Positions 49,101-57,034 of a stretch of DNA of 64,000 nt are shown here, one piece after another (position 1 is the stretch's first letter; every line of letters begins with the position of its first letter). A model generated the notes under the pieces. The model was not told where the DNA came from. It saw nothing but the letters and a program-made list of their open reading frames with translations, and did no database searches. Source of the DNA: Janibacter sp. DB-40. Its GTDB lineage: Bacteria; Actinomycetota; Actinomycetes; Actinomycetales; Dermatophilaceae. A program made the translations under genes and the position numbers. The stretch lies in the NCBI RefSeq assembly GCF_029510815.1, contig NZ_CP120360.1:2480001-2544000 (forward strand), written 5' to 3'.

Positions 49101-49792
49101 ACCTCGGTCGCGTCGAGGCTGCGCTGGTCGGCGACCTTGAACCAACGGATCTCGTCGACGGTGTCGCCGAAGAACTCCACCCGGATCGGGTGCTCCTCCG
49201 TCGGCGGGAAGACGTCGAGGATCCCGCCGCGGACGGCGAACTCGCCGCGGCGGTCGACGAGGTCGGTGCGCACGTAGGCGGCATTGGTCAGGGCTTCGGC
49301 GATGTCGGCCAGGGGCCGCTCGTCCCCGACGCGCAGCGCCACCGGCTCGAGGTCGCCGAGCCCCTTGGCGATCGGCTGGAGGACCGCGCGCACGGAGGCG
49401 ATCACGTAGCCGAGGGGACCGTGACCGGCGCCCTGCTCCCGGGGGTGCGACAGACGGCGCAGCACGGCGAGGCGACGGCCGACGGTGTCGCTGCGCGGGC
49501 TGAGCCGCTCGTGCGGCAGGGTCTCCCAGCTGGGGAAGGTCGCGATGAGCTCGGGGTCGACGAACTCGGCGAGCGCGGCCGACAGGTCGTCGGCCTCGCG
49601 GGCGGTCGAGGTGATGATCAGCTGGGGCGCGTCACCGGGGGTGGCGCCGCCGATCGTGGCGACGGTCGGCGCCCGCAGGCCGGTCGGCGCGACGATGTCG
49701 AGCTGATCGGTGGCGGTGCGGTGTCGGGGGATGTCCGCGAGGCCGGGCAGACCGGCGATCGCGCTCAGGAGCGGGGCGAGGGAGGAAGACAT
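46157..49792 (-). CDS. mfd: Transcription-repair coupling factor Mfd
   Basis: This 1211-residue ATP-dependent translocase removes RNA polymerase stalled at lesions and recruits UvrAB. Order: UvrB-like module (1-~380), RNA-polymerase-interacting domain (~490-560; PGDHVVHEQHGVGSF), RecG-like SF2 motor (~600-960) with Walker A DVGYGKTE (in DRLICGDVGYGKTEIAVRA), the DEEQ box VIIDEEQRFG, LSATPIPRTL and the Q/R helicase motif HQLRGRVGRGRERAYAYFLY, then the C-terminal TRCF domain. I chose ATG 49792 (MSSSLAPLLSAIAG), the family start. No ribosome site is clear. It precedes the SurA-like gene and mazG. Confidence 0.96.
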   Translation of the reverse strand: MSSSLAPLLSAIAGLPGLADIPRHRTATDQLDIVAPTGLRAPTVATIGGATPGDAPQLIITSTAREADDLSAALAEFVDPELIATFPSWETLPHERLSPRSDTVGRRLAVLRRLSHPREQGAGHGPLGYVIASVRAVLQPIAKGLGDLEPVALRVGDERPLADIAEALTNAAYVRTDLVDRRGEFAVRGGILDVFPPTEEHPIRVEFFGDTVDEIRWFKVADQRSLDATEVLWAPPCREVLLTDTVRERAAALAGDLPGVADMLLKVAEGIAVEGMESLAPALVDGMESILDVLPKEAGVIVLDHEKVRARAHDLVSTSEEFLQASWANAAAGNVVPIDLEGVLGTASHWTLAQAREHALELGLPWWSITPFAVDEELDALAADMDDRVAHDHVGLRVPAAEPPKFRGNTEAAVAQLAEWTAAGRRVLIATDGAGLVARVAEVLRGADVPTRVADEDEPVELADGVVTITRASLGTGFVAEDHRLAVLTEADLLGSSGAASTRDMRRMPSRRRKQVDPLQLRPGDHVVHEQHGVGSFVEMIQRTIGGATREYLVIEYAPSRRGHPGDRLFVPSDQLDQVTRYVGGDAPALNKMGGSDWQKTKSKAKRHVRQIAGELIRLYSARMATPGHTFGPDTPWQRELEDAFAHIETPDQLSTIDEVKADMEKSFPMDRLICGDVGYGKTEIAVRAAFKAIQDGKQVAVLVPTTLLVQQHLNTFSERYAGYPVTVKALSRFQTDAEAKAVLEGMKDGSVDLVIGTHRILGNEVKFKDLGMVIIDEEQRFGVEHKEQLKALRTDVDVLAMSATPIPRTLEMAVTGIREMSTLATPPEERHPVLTFVGPYEEKQVAAAIHREMMREGQVFFVHNNVSTIERTAARIRELVPDARVETAHGKMGEHRLEQVVLDFWERRFDVLVCTTIVETGLDISNANTLILDRADKFGLSQLHQLRGRVGRGRERAYAYFLYPPDKPLTETAHDRLTTIASNTDLGSGMQVAMKDLEIRGAGNLLGGEQSGHIAGVGFDLYVRMVGEAVADFKGEGEAAPSEVKIELPVDAHLPHEYVPGERLRLEAYKKLASAETEEDLTEIVEELTDRYGEPPEPVRNLVAVARLRIVVRAAGLSDVVVQGKNVRFAPAQLKESQQLRLARLYPKSSYKEGTQTVLVPKPMTARVGGSPLRDTEVLQWATDLVNQIMLDNVIVDTGANPPRDTSRSR

Positions 49793-49915
49793 GCTGGGGT
49801 CGATTCTGCCGTATCCACAGCGGTGGCCTTCCAGCCCTGCCCGCAACACTCCCGATGTGGCAACGTACGAGTGGCAGGCTGCACAGACAACGGGGACCCG
49901 GATCGGGGCACACGA

Positions 49916-51886
49916 ATGACCAACCGCAGGCGACGTCGGACACTGCCGGCACTCGTGGCGGCGGTCTGCCTGCTGTGGTGCGGCGCCCTGACCGCCGCCG
50001 CCGCGCCGGTCGAGGCCCCCTTCGACCTGCCTGCCCAGATCACCGACCGGGCCGACGTGCTGCAGGACCCCGACGGCCTCCAGTCGGACCTCGATGAGCT
50101 CGCTGCGGAGGAGAACCTCCAGCTCTTCGCGGTGTACGTCGACTCCTTCGACGGCCAGAGCCCCGAGGAGTGGGCCCGGGCGACCTACGAGACCTCCGGC
50201 ATGGGCGGTAACGACGTCCTGCTCGCCGTCGCCGTGGCGGACCGGCGCTACGCGATGTGGACGACGCAGGCCTCGGGCCTCGAGCCGTCCGACATCTCCG
50301 AGGTGCAGACCGACTTCGTCGAGCCGGCGCTGGCCGACGACGACTGGGACGGTGCCGTGACCGCCGCTGCCGAGGGTCTGGGCGAAGGGGGCGGCCCCGG
50401 CTTCTCGACGATCTTCTACCTGGTCGTCGGCGGGCTCTTCCTCGTCTTCGTCGCCGTCCCGGTCGTGTTGTCCCTCCGGAGGAAGGGATCCTCGGCGCCG
50501 GCCCCGGGGGCGCCCCAGCCGGTGATGACCGGGGTGAGCACCGACCAGCTGCGTCGGGACGCCTCGTCGGCGCTCGTCGACCTCGACAACGCCATCCGCT
50601 CGTCCGCGGACGAGCTCGCCTTCGCCGAGGCCCAGTTCGGCCAGCAGGCGACACTGCAGTTCACCGCCGCCCTCGAGCGGGCCAGGGCGAAGGCCGACGA
50701 CGCCTTCCGCATCCAGCAGGAGGTCGACGTCGCCCGCGGCGCCGACCGGATGCTCGAGTCGGACGAGCGGGCCCGCCTGGCCGAGATCCTGGAGCTGACG
50801 GCGGCGGCCGACGACGAGCTGGACGCCCAGGAGAGCGAGTTCGCACGACTGCGGGACCTGCAGGCGACGGTTCCCCAGTTCCTCGCGTCGCTACGCACCC
50901 GCATCTCGGAGGTCACCGACCGGATTCCCGCTGCAGAGCAGGAGCTCGCCGGTCTCGCGGCCACCCATCCCCGCGAGTCGCTGACGACCCTGCGCGCAAA
51001 CCTCGACCGCGCGCGCAAGCTCATCGACTCCGCCGAGGGATTCGTCGTCAGGGGTGAGGACCACGTCAGCGCCGACGACCGTCCGTCCGCGGTCGCGGCG
51101 GCCCGCGCCGCCGAGGACGCCCTGGGGCAGGCCGACTCCCGCCTGGAGTTCATCCTCACCGCCCGGGCCACGCTCGACGATGCCGTGGCAGCCCTGGACG
51201 AGGCACTGGCCTCGATCAGCTCCGACCTTGCGGACGCGAAGCGGCTGCAGGCCAACGACCAGGTCACCATCTCGGCCGTGGGCGAGGCCGAGCAGGCCGT
51301 CAGCGCGGGCACCGCGGCCCGGGGCGGCGGGGACGTGCTCGCAGCCCTGGCCGCCCTGGAACGGGCCGAGCACTACCTCGACAACGCCCTGATGCGCTAC
51401 CGCGCGGAGGAGGACCGCCGAGCCGAGCGCGCCCAGCTGCTCGACCGTCGGTTCCAGCACGTGCGCTCACGCATCGCCACCGTCGAGAGTGAGCTCAACA
51501 CCCACCGCGGCCGGGTCGATGCCCGACCCCGCACCCAGCTGCGCGAGGCCCAGCGCCTGCTGCGGGAGGCCGAGGAGTCCCGCCCGCACGACCGGGACCT
51601 CGCTGCCGACCAGCTGAGCCAGGCGGAGGCGCACGCCGACCAGGCACTGCAGGCCATCCGGTCGCAGCAGCACCGGGACCCGTGGGACGGAGGCGGGTTC
51701 GGCGGTGGACCCGGGGGCGGGTACGGCGGCCGCCGTGGCGGCATCGACATCGGCTCCCTGGTCCTCGGCGGCATCCTCAGCGGCGGCTTCGGCGGTCGCG
51801 GTGGGGGCTGGGGCGGCTCCTCCGGCGGCCTCGGCGGCGGGGGCGGCTTCGGCGGGGGCGGCTTCGGCGGAGGTGGCCGCTTCTGA
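49916..51886 (+). CDS. TPM-domain membrane protein with long coiled coil and Gly-rich tail
   Basis: This 656-residue protein has a signal peptide (LPALVAAVCLLWCGALTAAAA), a TPM/YgcG extracytoplasmic domain (~40-150; QITDRADVLQDPDGLQSDLD, GNDVLLAVAVADRRYAMWT), one transmembrane helix (FSTIFYLVVGGLFLVFVAVP, ~163-183), a ~400-residue cytoplasmic coiled coil (SALVDLDNAIRSSADELAFA to ADQALQAIRSQQ) and a ~60-residue tail of GGFGGG-type repeats. Related proteins occur beside PspA genes in actinobacteria. A scaffold or sensor in membrane stress is inferred. The RNA start is not clear. It is divergent from mfd. Confidence 0.87.
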   Translation: MTNRRRRRTLPALVAAVCLLWCGALTAAAAPVEAPFDLPAQITDRADVLQDPDGLQSDLDELAAEENLQLFAVYVDSFDGQSPEEWARATYETSGMGGNDVLLAVAVADRRYAMWTTQASGLEPSDISEVQTDFVEPALADDDWDGAVTAAAEGLGEGGGPGFSTIFYLVVGGLFLVFVAVPVVLSLRRKGSSAPAPGAPQPVMTGVSTDQLRRDASSALVDLDNAIRSSADELAFAEAQFGQQATLQFTAALERARAKADDAFRIQQEVDVARGADRMLESDERARLAEILELTAAADDELDAQESEFARLRDLQATVPQFLASLRTRISEVTDRIPAAEQELAGLAATHPRESLTTLRANLDRARKLIDSAEGFVVRGEDHVSADDRPSAVAAARAAEDALGQADSRLEFILTARATLDDAVAALDEALASISSDLADAKRLQANDQVTISAVGEAEQAVSAGTAARGGGDVLAALAALERAEHYLDNALMRYRAEEDRRAERAQLLDRRFQHVRSRIATVESELNTHRGRVDARPRTQLREAQRLLREAEESRPHDRDLAADQLSQAEAHADQALQAIRSQQHRDPWDGGGFGGGPGGGYGGRRGGIDIGSLVLGGILSGGFGGRGGGWGGSSGGLGGGGGFGGGGFGGGGRF

Positions 51887-51992
51887 CCGGGCGACGACAG
51901 CGACCAGCACGGTCCAGCGGCCAACGCTCGCCCGGACCGACACGATCGATCCGCACCACGACCGGCGGTCCCACCGCCAGGAGGAGAGCACC

Positions 51993-52709
51993 ATGACCAC
52001 GAAGCAGACCATCCTCGGCCGCGTCAGCCAGCTGGCCAAGGCGAACATCAACTCCCTTCTCGATCGCGCCGAGGACCCGGAGAAGATGCTCGACCAGCTC
52101 GTCCGGGACTACAGCAACTCCATCGCCGAGGCCGAGGAAGCCGTCGCGCAGACGATCGCCCACGTGCGGATGGCGGAGAGCGACCTGCAGAGCGACCGGG
52201 AGGCCGCGACAGAGTGGGGCCGCAAGGCCGCCGCCGCCGTCAGCAAGGCCGAGGAGCTCACCGCCGCCGGGGACACCGCCGGGGCCGAGAAGTTCACCAA
52301 TCTCGCCAAGGTGGCCCTCAAGCGCCAGATCACGCACGAGAACGAGGTCAAGGACGCCGAGCCGCTCATCGCCAGCCAGAACGCGACCGTGGAGCAGCTG
52401 AAGTCCGGCCTGGTCGACATGAAGAGCAAGCTCGAGGACCTGAAGTCCCGCCGCTCCGCCCTGGTCGCCCGAGCCCGCTCCGCCGAGGCCCGGGCCAAGG
52501 TCCAGGAGGCCGTCGGCTCCCTGGACGTCATGGACCCCACCAGCGACCTCGGTCGCTTCGAGGAGCAGATCCGTGAGCAGGAGGCCATGGTGCAGGGCCG
52601 CGCGGAGGTGCAGTCCGCCTCGTTGGAGGACCAGTTCGCGGAGCTCGAGGACCACAGCCAGGACTCGGAGATCGAGGCCCGACTCGCTGCGCTGAAGAAC
52701 GACTCCTGA
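51993..52709 (+). CDS. pspA: PspA/IM30 family membrane-stress protein
   Basis: This 238-residue, almost fully helical ESCRT-III-like protein protects and remodels the cytoplasmic membrane. It starts TILGRVSQLAKANINSLLD (amphipathic helix 0 followed by the conserved LLDRAEDPEKMLDQLVRDY), and the long antiparallel coiled coil runs to ~220 (SKLEDLKSRRSALVARARSA). AGGAGGAG lies seven bases before ATG 51993. It is 106 bases downstream of the TPM gene, same direction, so the two likely function as a unit. There is no PspF/PspBC, as expected outside Enterobacteria. Confidence 0.94.
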   Translation: MTTKQTILGRVSQLAKANINSLLDRAEDPEKMLDQLVRDYSNSIAEAEEAVAQTIAHVRMAESDLQSDREAATEWGRKAAAAVSKAEELTAAGDTAGAEKFTNLAKVALKRQITHENEVKDAEPLIASQNATVEQLKSGLVDMKSKLEDLKSRRSALVARARSAEARAKVQEAVGSLDVMDPTSDLGRFEEQIREQEAMVQGRAEVQSASLEDQFAELEDHSQDSEIEARLAALKNDS

Positions 52710-52712
52710 CCC

Positions 52713-53300
52713 TCAGCGCGGGGCGTGGACGACCTGCTGGGCGTCGGTCAGCCCCTTCTCGATGACCAGCTCGACCGCGTCGGCGGCGTCGTCGAGGACG
52801 AAGGGCAGCTCCTTGCGCTCGGTGGAGGAGAAGTCCTTGAGCACGTACGCGGCCGCGTCCATCCGGCCCGGCGGGCGGTCGATGCCCACGCGCACCCGCA
52901 CGTAGTCCTTCGTCCCGAAGGAGGCGGTGATCGAGCGCAGCCCGTTGTGACCCCCTTCGCCCCCACCCCGCTTGAGGCGCACCTGGCCGAAGGGGATGTC
53001 CAACTCGTCGTGGATGACGATGGTGCGCTCCGGGGGGACGGAGAAGAAGGTCGCCAGACCCTTGGTCGCGCCACCGGAGAGGTTCATGTACGAGTGCGGG
53101 ATGCCGATGATCGTGCGGGTGCCGGGCACCGGGCCCAGCCGCACGGACTCGGCGCTCGCACCCGCCTTGTGCGCCCGCAGGCGGACCCCGGCGCGCTCGG
53201 CGAGCAGCTCGACGACCATGGCCCCCACGTTGTGGCGGTTGCCCGCGTACTTCGGTCCCGGGTTGCCCAGGCCCACCACCAGCCACGTCTCGTCGGTCAC
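52713..53300 (-). CDS. pth: Peptidyl-tRNA hydrolase
   Basis: This 195-residue enzyme recycles peptidyl-tRNAs released by stalled ribosomes. The active-site segments are [20 protein letters not shown] (Asn21, His23), [15 protein letters not shown] and [19 protein letters not shown] with the catalytic Asp. [12 protein letters not shown] binds the tRNA. GTG 53300 lies upstream of a hairpin terminator of rplY, so pth may have its own weak start of transcription. The gene pair rplY-pth is a conserved actinobacterial arrangement. It is convergent with pspA with three bases between. Confidence 0.97.
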   Translation of the reverse strand: MTDETWLVVGLGNPGPKYAGNRHNVGAMVVELLAERAGVRLRAHKAGASAESVRLGPVPGTRTIIGIPHSYMNLSGGATKGLATFFSVPPERTIVIHDELDIPFGQVRLKRGGGEGGHNGLRSITASFGTKDYVRVRVGIDRPPGRMDAAAYVLKDFSSTERKELPFVLDDAADAVELVIEKGLTDAQQVVHAPR

Positions 53301-53323
53301 GGGGTCACTCTAGGCAATGACGA

Positions 53324-53357
53324 AGGGCGGGACCCCCGGTGTCGGGGATCCCGCCCT
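53324..53357 (-). terminator. rplY terminator
   Basis: AGGGCGGG (53324-53331) pairs with CCCGCCCT (53350-53357), and CCCCG/CGGGG extend the stem inward with one bulge. It lies 20 bases past the rplY stop and before pth, so it may only partly stop transcription. Confidence 0.65.
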
Positions 53358-53376
53358 GTCGTGGCGGTCGAGTGGG

Positions 53377-54054
53377 TCACTCCTCGTCGGAGGACTCCTC
53401 GCCACCCTCGGCGGCCGGGGCCTCGGCGGCCTCGGTCTCGGGCTCGTCGTGCTCGACACCGGCCTCCTCCTCGGCCTCGGCGAGCTCGGCCTCGAGCGCC
53501 TCGGCAGAGATCTGCTGGGTGACGTTGACGACCAGGGTCTCCGGGTCGGAGACGAGCGTCGCGCCCGAGGGCATGGTGACGTCGCTCGCGTGGATCATGG
53601 TGCCGATCTCCGCGTCCTCGACGGAGACGACGAGGTTGTCCGGCAGGTTCATCGGGTCGGCCTCGATCTCGAGGGTCTGCGCGTCGACGGTGACGACCGT
53701 CTCGGGGGCGGCCTCGCCCTCGACGTGGACCGGGACCTCGACGACGACCTTCTCGCCCTTCTTGACGATGACGAGGTCGACGTGCTCGATGATCGGCTTG
53801 ATCGGGTCGCGCTGGACGTCCTTGGCCAGGGCGAGCTGGTCCTTCTCGCCCTCGACGGCGATCGTCAGCAGGGCGTTGGGGTTCTTCAGCGCCTGGAAGG
53901 TGTCGTGGAAGGGCAGGGCGAGGTGGATCGGGGCCTCGCCGTGGCCGTAGAGGACGGCCGGGACCTTGTCGGCGCGACGCAGCTTGCGGGCCGCGCCCTT
54001 GCCGAACTCGGTGCGCTTGTCGCTGGCGAGACGGATCTCGTCGTGCTTGACCAT
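53377..54054 (-). CDS. rplY: 50S ribosomal protein L25 / general stress protein Ctc
   Basis: This 225-residue long form of L25 binds 5S rRNA. The N-terminal L25 domain (1-~95) has IRLASDKRTEFGKGAARKLR, KVPAVLYGHGEAPIHLALP and IIEHVDLVIVKKGEK. The C-terminal beta domain (~100-185) shows VVVEVPVHVEGEAAPETVV and IEADPMNLPDNLVVSV. A ~40-residue acidic tail (AEAEEEAGVEHDEPETE) ends the protein. ATG 54054 has AAGGAG six bases upstream. The leader from the -10 box at 54238 would be about 170 bases long, which may regulate it. Confidence 0.95.
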   Translation of the reverse strand: MVKHDEIRLASDKRTEFGKGAARKLRRADKVPAVLYGHGEAPIHLALPFHDTFQALKNPNALLTIAVEGEKDQLALAKDVQRDPIKPIIEHVDLVIVKKGEKVVVEVPVHVEGEAAPETVVTVDAQTLEIEADPMNLPDNLVVSVEDAEIGTMIHASDVTMPSGATLVSDPETLVVNVTQQISAEALEAELAEAEEEAGVEHDEPETEAAEAPAAEGGEESSDEE

Positions 54055-54232
54055 GGGAACTCCTTGTGGGGGCGGGTGCCCGCGCAGGGAGCGGGCGTGT
54101 CTCGTGGGCGGTGGCCTCGACGCGGGACACGGCGCGGACGGATGTCGACGCGCGGGCGAACCCACGGGGCGGCACCGCGTCGATCACGGACCACTGCGAC
54201 CGTGCAGCGTCCCTCGCCGAGGCAACCCGTTG

Positions 54233-54238
54233 ATCCTA
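54233..54238 (-). promoter_or_regulatory. Possible rplY -10 element
   Basis: TAGGAT on the minus strand overlaps the stop codon of the upstream EamA gene. It would start an mRNA with a leader of roughly 170 bases before rplY. No convincing -35 is seen. Confidence 0.35.
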
Positions 54239-55246
54239 GTGGACCTCCTCGGAGGCACCAAACTCGGCGAGGACGGCGGGGTCGACGTCGTCGGCGGGCA
54301 CCGGCCGCGCTGCCGGGGCCCTCCCTTCGCCCAGCTTGACCGCGACGACGCCGGCGAGGATCGCCACTCCACCGAGGACCTGGACGAGGGACATGGACTG
54401 GTCGACGAGCACCCAGGCGAAGGCGATCGAGAACAGCACCTCGCTCAGGCCGACGAAGGAGGCGACGGTGCCCCCGAGCAGTCGGGCGGACGCGATGCCG
54501 GCCGCGTAGGCGACCGCTCCCGCGACGACGGCCAGCTCGACGACCGCGACCCACCACGGCACGGACCACGCCCCCAGCTCGACGGGCTCGGTCGACGCGC
54601 TCATGGGCAACCACCCGAGCGCAGCGCCGATGACGAGCACCAGCGCACCGACGGCCAGTCCGGCGCCGGCGAACCCGATGGGCGGCAGTGCCTCCTCCTC
54701 CTGTGCGGAGACGAGGAAGAAGACGACGAGACCGACCGCCGCGAGGACACCCCACACGACGCCGACGACATCGACCTGGGCCCCGGAGAAGACGTCGAGC
54801 ACGAGCACGAGACCGAGGACGGCGGCGACGACGCCGAACGCGGTCAGGCCCGACGGCCGTCGACCGTGGCGCAGCCAGATCCACGCGACGATGAGCACCG
54901 GCGCGAGGTACTCCAGCAGCAGTGCGACGCCGACGGAGAGGCGCTCCACCGCCATGAAGTACGCGAACTGGCACCCGGCGACCGCGAAGAACCCGTAGGC
55001 GACGATCCGGCCGGCGTTGCGGCGCACCAGGTGCCAGTGCCCGCGCATGGCGAGCGCGGCGGGGACGACCATGAGCAGCGCCGCACCGACGATCCGCGCG
55101 GTGACGACCGCGCCGGCACTCCACCCGGTCGCCATCAGCGCCGAGCCGAAGGTCCCCGACGAGCCGAAGGTCGCCGCCGAGAGGAGGGCGACCATCAGGC
55201 CGAGGACGAAGGGCGTCTGCCGCGGGGCGGCCTGGATGGATGACAC
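54236..55246 (-). CDS. EamA-family (DMT superfamily) transporter
   Basis: This ~336-residue inner-membrane protein has ten predicted helices from LGLMVALLSAATFGSSGTFGS to LVQVLGGVAILAGVVAVKL, with two EamA repeats. The hydrophobic segments LLLEYLAPVLIVAWIWL and GLSEVLFSIAFAWVLV hold the characteristic motif before the last helices of each repeat. It probably exports a metabolite; the substrate is unknown. GTG 55246 has AAGGA seven bases upstream and is preferred to ATG 55264. It is divergent from a CGNR zinc-finger gene, a common pairing in which the regulator may control the exporter. Confidence 0.88.
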   Translation of the reverse strand: MSSIQAAPRQTPFVLGLMVALLSAATFGSSGTFGSALMATGWSAGAVVTARIVGAALLMVVPAALAMRGHWHLVRRNAGRIVAYGFFAVAGCQFAYFMAVERLSVGVALLLEYLAPVLIVAWIWLRHGRRPSGLTAFGVVAAVLGLVLVLDVFSGAQVDVVGVVWGVLAAVGLVVFFLVSAQEEEALPPIGFAGAGLAVGALVLVIGAALGWLPMSASTEPVELGAWSVPWWVAVVELAVVAGAVAYAAGIASARLLGGTVASFVGLSEVLFSIAFAWVLVDQSMSLVQVLGGVAILAGVVAVKLGEGRAPAARPVPADDVDPAVLAEFGASEEVH

Positions 55247-55272
55247 GGGCGGTCCTTGGATCATGAGTGAAG

Positions 55273-55336
55273 TAGCCTGTTGCCCATGACGCTAGACCTA
55301 CCCAGCATCAGGAGTCAACATGACTTTTGCCCATGA
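55273..55336 (+). promoter_or_regulatory. Leaderless upstream ORF and direct repeats before the CGNR gene
   Basis: TAGCCT (55273-55278) is seven bases before ATG 55286. This opens a 16-codon frame, MTLDLPSIRSQHDFCP, ending TGA at 55334-55336. It overlaps the start of the CGNR gene (ATG 55320, with AGGAG upstream) by 17 bases. The 11-mer TTGCCCATGAC occurs twice, at 55280-55290 and 55327-55337, possibly as operator half-sites. Confidence 0.45.
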
Positions 55337-55862
55337 CACGGAGGTCGCGCTGCGGACCGCCGCGGCGCTGGTGAACACCGCCGCCGGCGACGACGAGGAC
55401 TCGCTGACCACGACGGACGGGTTGCGGGACTTCTACACGGAGTGGGGCTGGACCGGGCGGGTCACTGGGGATGCGCAGGAGCTGGACCAGGTGCGGGCGC
55501 TGCGGCCGCGGCTGCGCGCGGCGTGGGGCGCTGGGTCCGACGAGGAGCTTGCCGAGCTCGTGAACACGCTCCTGCGCGAGGGCCGGGCACTCCCCCAGGT
55601 CGTCACCCACGGTGACTACGGCTGGCACATCCACGCCACGCCGTCGGACGCACCGCTCGCCGTGCGGATGCAGGTCGAGGCGGCGATGGCCCTCGTCGAC
55701 GTCGTCCGCGCCGACGAGCGCTCCCGGCTGCGCACCTGCGCCGCCGAGGACTGCCAGAACGTCCTGGTCGACCTCTCCCGCAACCGCTCGCGCCGTTACT
55801 GCGAGGGCGGCTGCGGCAACCGGCTCGCCGCCGCGGCCTACCGCTCCCGGCGTGAGGGCTGA
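55320..55862 (+). CDS. CGNR zinc-finger domain protein (ABATE domain)
   Basis: This 180-residue putative transcription regulator has an N-terminal ABATE-like domain (~1-125; TEVALRTAAALVNTAAG, DQVRALRPRLRAAWGAG) and a C-terminal CGNR zinc finger: CAAEDCQNVLVDLSRN, then RRYCEGGCGNRLAAAAYRSR, giving four cysteines near 138-160 and the CGNR tetrapeptide. The domain is thought to bind DNA. ATG 55320 has AGGAG six bases upstream; a leaderless 16-codon ORF overlaps the start. It is divergent from an EamA exporter gene, whose promoter it probably represses or activates. Confidence 0.9.
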   Translation: MTFAHDTEVALRTAAALVNTAAGDDEDSLTTTDGLRDFYTEWGWTGRVTGDAQELDQVRALRPRLRAAWGAGSDEELAELVNTLLREGRALPQVVTHGDYGWHIHATPSDAPLAVRMQVEAAMALVDVVRADERSRLRTCAAEDCQNVLVDLSRNRSRRYCEGGCGNRLAAAAYRSRREG

Positions 55863-55906
55863 CCTGCGGAGCGGACGACAAGGTGGGGATGGGCACGACT
55901 CAGGCC

Positions 55907-55960
55907 AAAGCCCGGACCGCGGGGTCGAGGTGCGCTCGAACGTCGAGTCGTCCGGGCTTT
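55907..55960 (+). terminator. CGNR gene terminator
   Basis: AAAGCCCGGAC (55907-55917) pairs perfectly with GTCCGGGCTTT (55950-55960), an 11-bp stem with a long loop, ending in TTT. It lies 45 bases after the gene. Confidence 0.7.
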
Positions 55961-56015
55961 GCGCCAAGTGCCCGCCCCAGCTTGTCGGCCGCGACGCCCG
56001 GGCAGCACAGCGAAA

Positions 56016-56043
56016 GGGCCGGTCACCGTGCGGCGACCGGCCC
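56016..56043 (-). terminator. prs/glmU operon terminator
   Basis: GGGCCGGTC (56016-56024) and GACCGGCCC (56035-56043) form a 9-bp perfect stem. On the minus strand it is followed by TTTCGCTG. It begins 20 bases past the prs stop. The next bases upstream are a CCCCCTTCG word. Confidence 0.8.
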
Positions 56044-56062
56044 CCCCCTTCGCGCTCGTGGA

Positions 56063-57034
56063 TCAGGTGAAGAGGCTGGTGACCGAACCGTCCTCGAAGA
56101 CCTCACGGATCGCGCGGGAGACGAGCGGCGCGATCGAGAGCTCGGTCAGGCAGTCGAAGCGCTGCTCCTCGGTGAGCGGGAGGGTGTCGGTGACGATGAT
56201 CTCCTCGGCCGCGCAGGACTCCATCCGCTCGACGGCCGGGCCGGAGAAGATCGCGTGCGTCGCGGCGATGATCACGCCGGCGGCGCCGTCGGCCATGAGG
56301 GCGTCGGCGGCCTTGGTGATCGTGCCGGCGGTGTCGATCATGTCGTCGACGAGCACGCACCACCGGCCCTCGACCTCACCGACGACGCGGTTGGCGACCA
56401 TCTCGTTGGGCCGGTCGATGTCGCGCGTCTTGTGGATGAAGGCCAGCGGCACTCCCCCGAGCTGCCGCGACCACTGCTCGGCGACCTTGATCCGGCCGGC
56501 GTCCGGGGAGACGACGGAGAGCTTGCGGTCGCCGTACTTCTCGTTGACGTAGCTCGCGAGGATGCGACGGGCCATGAGGTGGTCGACCGGGCCGTCGAAG
56601 AAGCCCTGGATCTGGTCGGTGTGCAGGTCGACCGTGATCAGGCGGTCGGCCCCAGCCGTCTTGAACATGTCGGCCATCAGGCGCGCGGAGATCGGCTCGC
56701 GGCCGCGGTGCTTCTTGTCCTGGCGCGCGTAGCCGTAGAAGGGCATGACCACGGTGATCCGCTTGGCGCTGGCGCGCTTGAGCGCGTCGACCATGAGCAG
56801 CTGCTCCATGATCGACTCGTTGATCGGCGTGGAGTGGCTCTGCAGCACGAAGGCGTCGCAGCCGCGGACCGACTCCTCGTAGCGGACGTAGATCTCACCG
56901 TTGGCGAAGTCGTACGCGCTCGTCGGCACCAGCTCGGTGTCGAGCTCCGCGGCCACGGCGTCGGCCAGAGCCGGGTGGGTGCGTCCGGTGAAGACCATGA
57001 GGTTCTTCTCCGGAGTCTTGTGGATGCCGGTCAC
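56063..57034 (-). CDS. prs: Ribose-phosphate diphosphokinase (PRPP synthetase)
   Basis: This 323-residue enzyme makes PRPP from ribose-5-phosphate and ATP for nucleotide, His and Trp synthesis. Signatures: LMVFTGRTHPALADAV, DFANGEIYVRYEESVRG, the ATP loop MPFYGYARQDKKHRGREPIS, DLHTDQIQGFF and the PRPP loop VLVDDMIDTAGTI (~218-230). ATG 57034 overlaps the glmU stop as ATGA, so glmU and prs are translationally coupled. Family length is normal. The terminator at 56016-56043 closes the operon. Confidence 0.97.
   Translation of the reverse strand: MTGIHKTPEKNLMVFTGRTHPALADAVAAELDTELVPTSAYDFANGEIYVRYEESVRGCDAFVLQSHSTPINESIMEQLLMVDALKRASAKRITVVMPFYGYARQDKKHRGREPISARLMADMFKTAGADRLITVDLHTDQIQGFFDGPVDHLMARRILASYVNEKYGDRKLSVVSPDAGRIKVAEQWSRQLGGVPLAFIHKTRDIDRPNEMVANRVVGEVEGRWCVLVDDMIDTAGTITKAADALMADGAAGVIIAATHAIFSGPAVERMESCAAEEIIVTDTLPLTEEQRFDCLTELSIAPLVSRAIREVFEDGSVTSLFT

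Noticed and set aside
45869..51886. A single 2005-codon open frame on the plus strand, antisense to mfd and continuing into the TPM gene
   Set aside because: The first ~1349 codons are the mirror of mfd codon bias in GC-rich DNA. Only the part from 49916 has a signal peptide, domains and homology.
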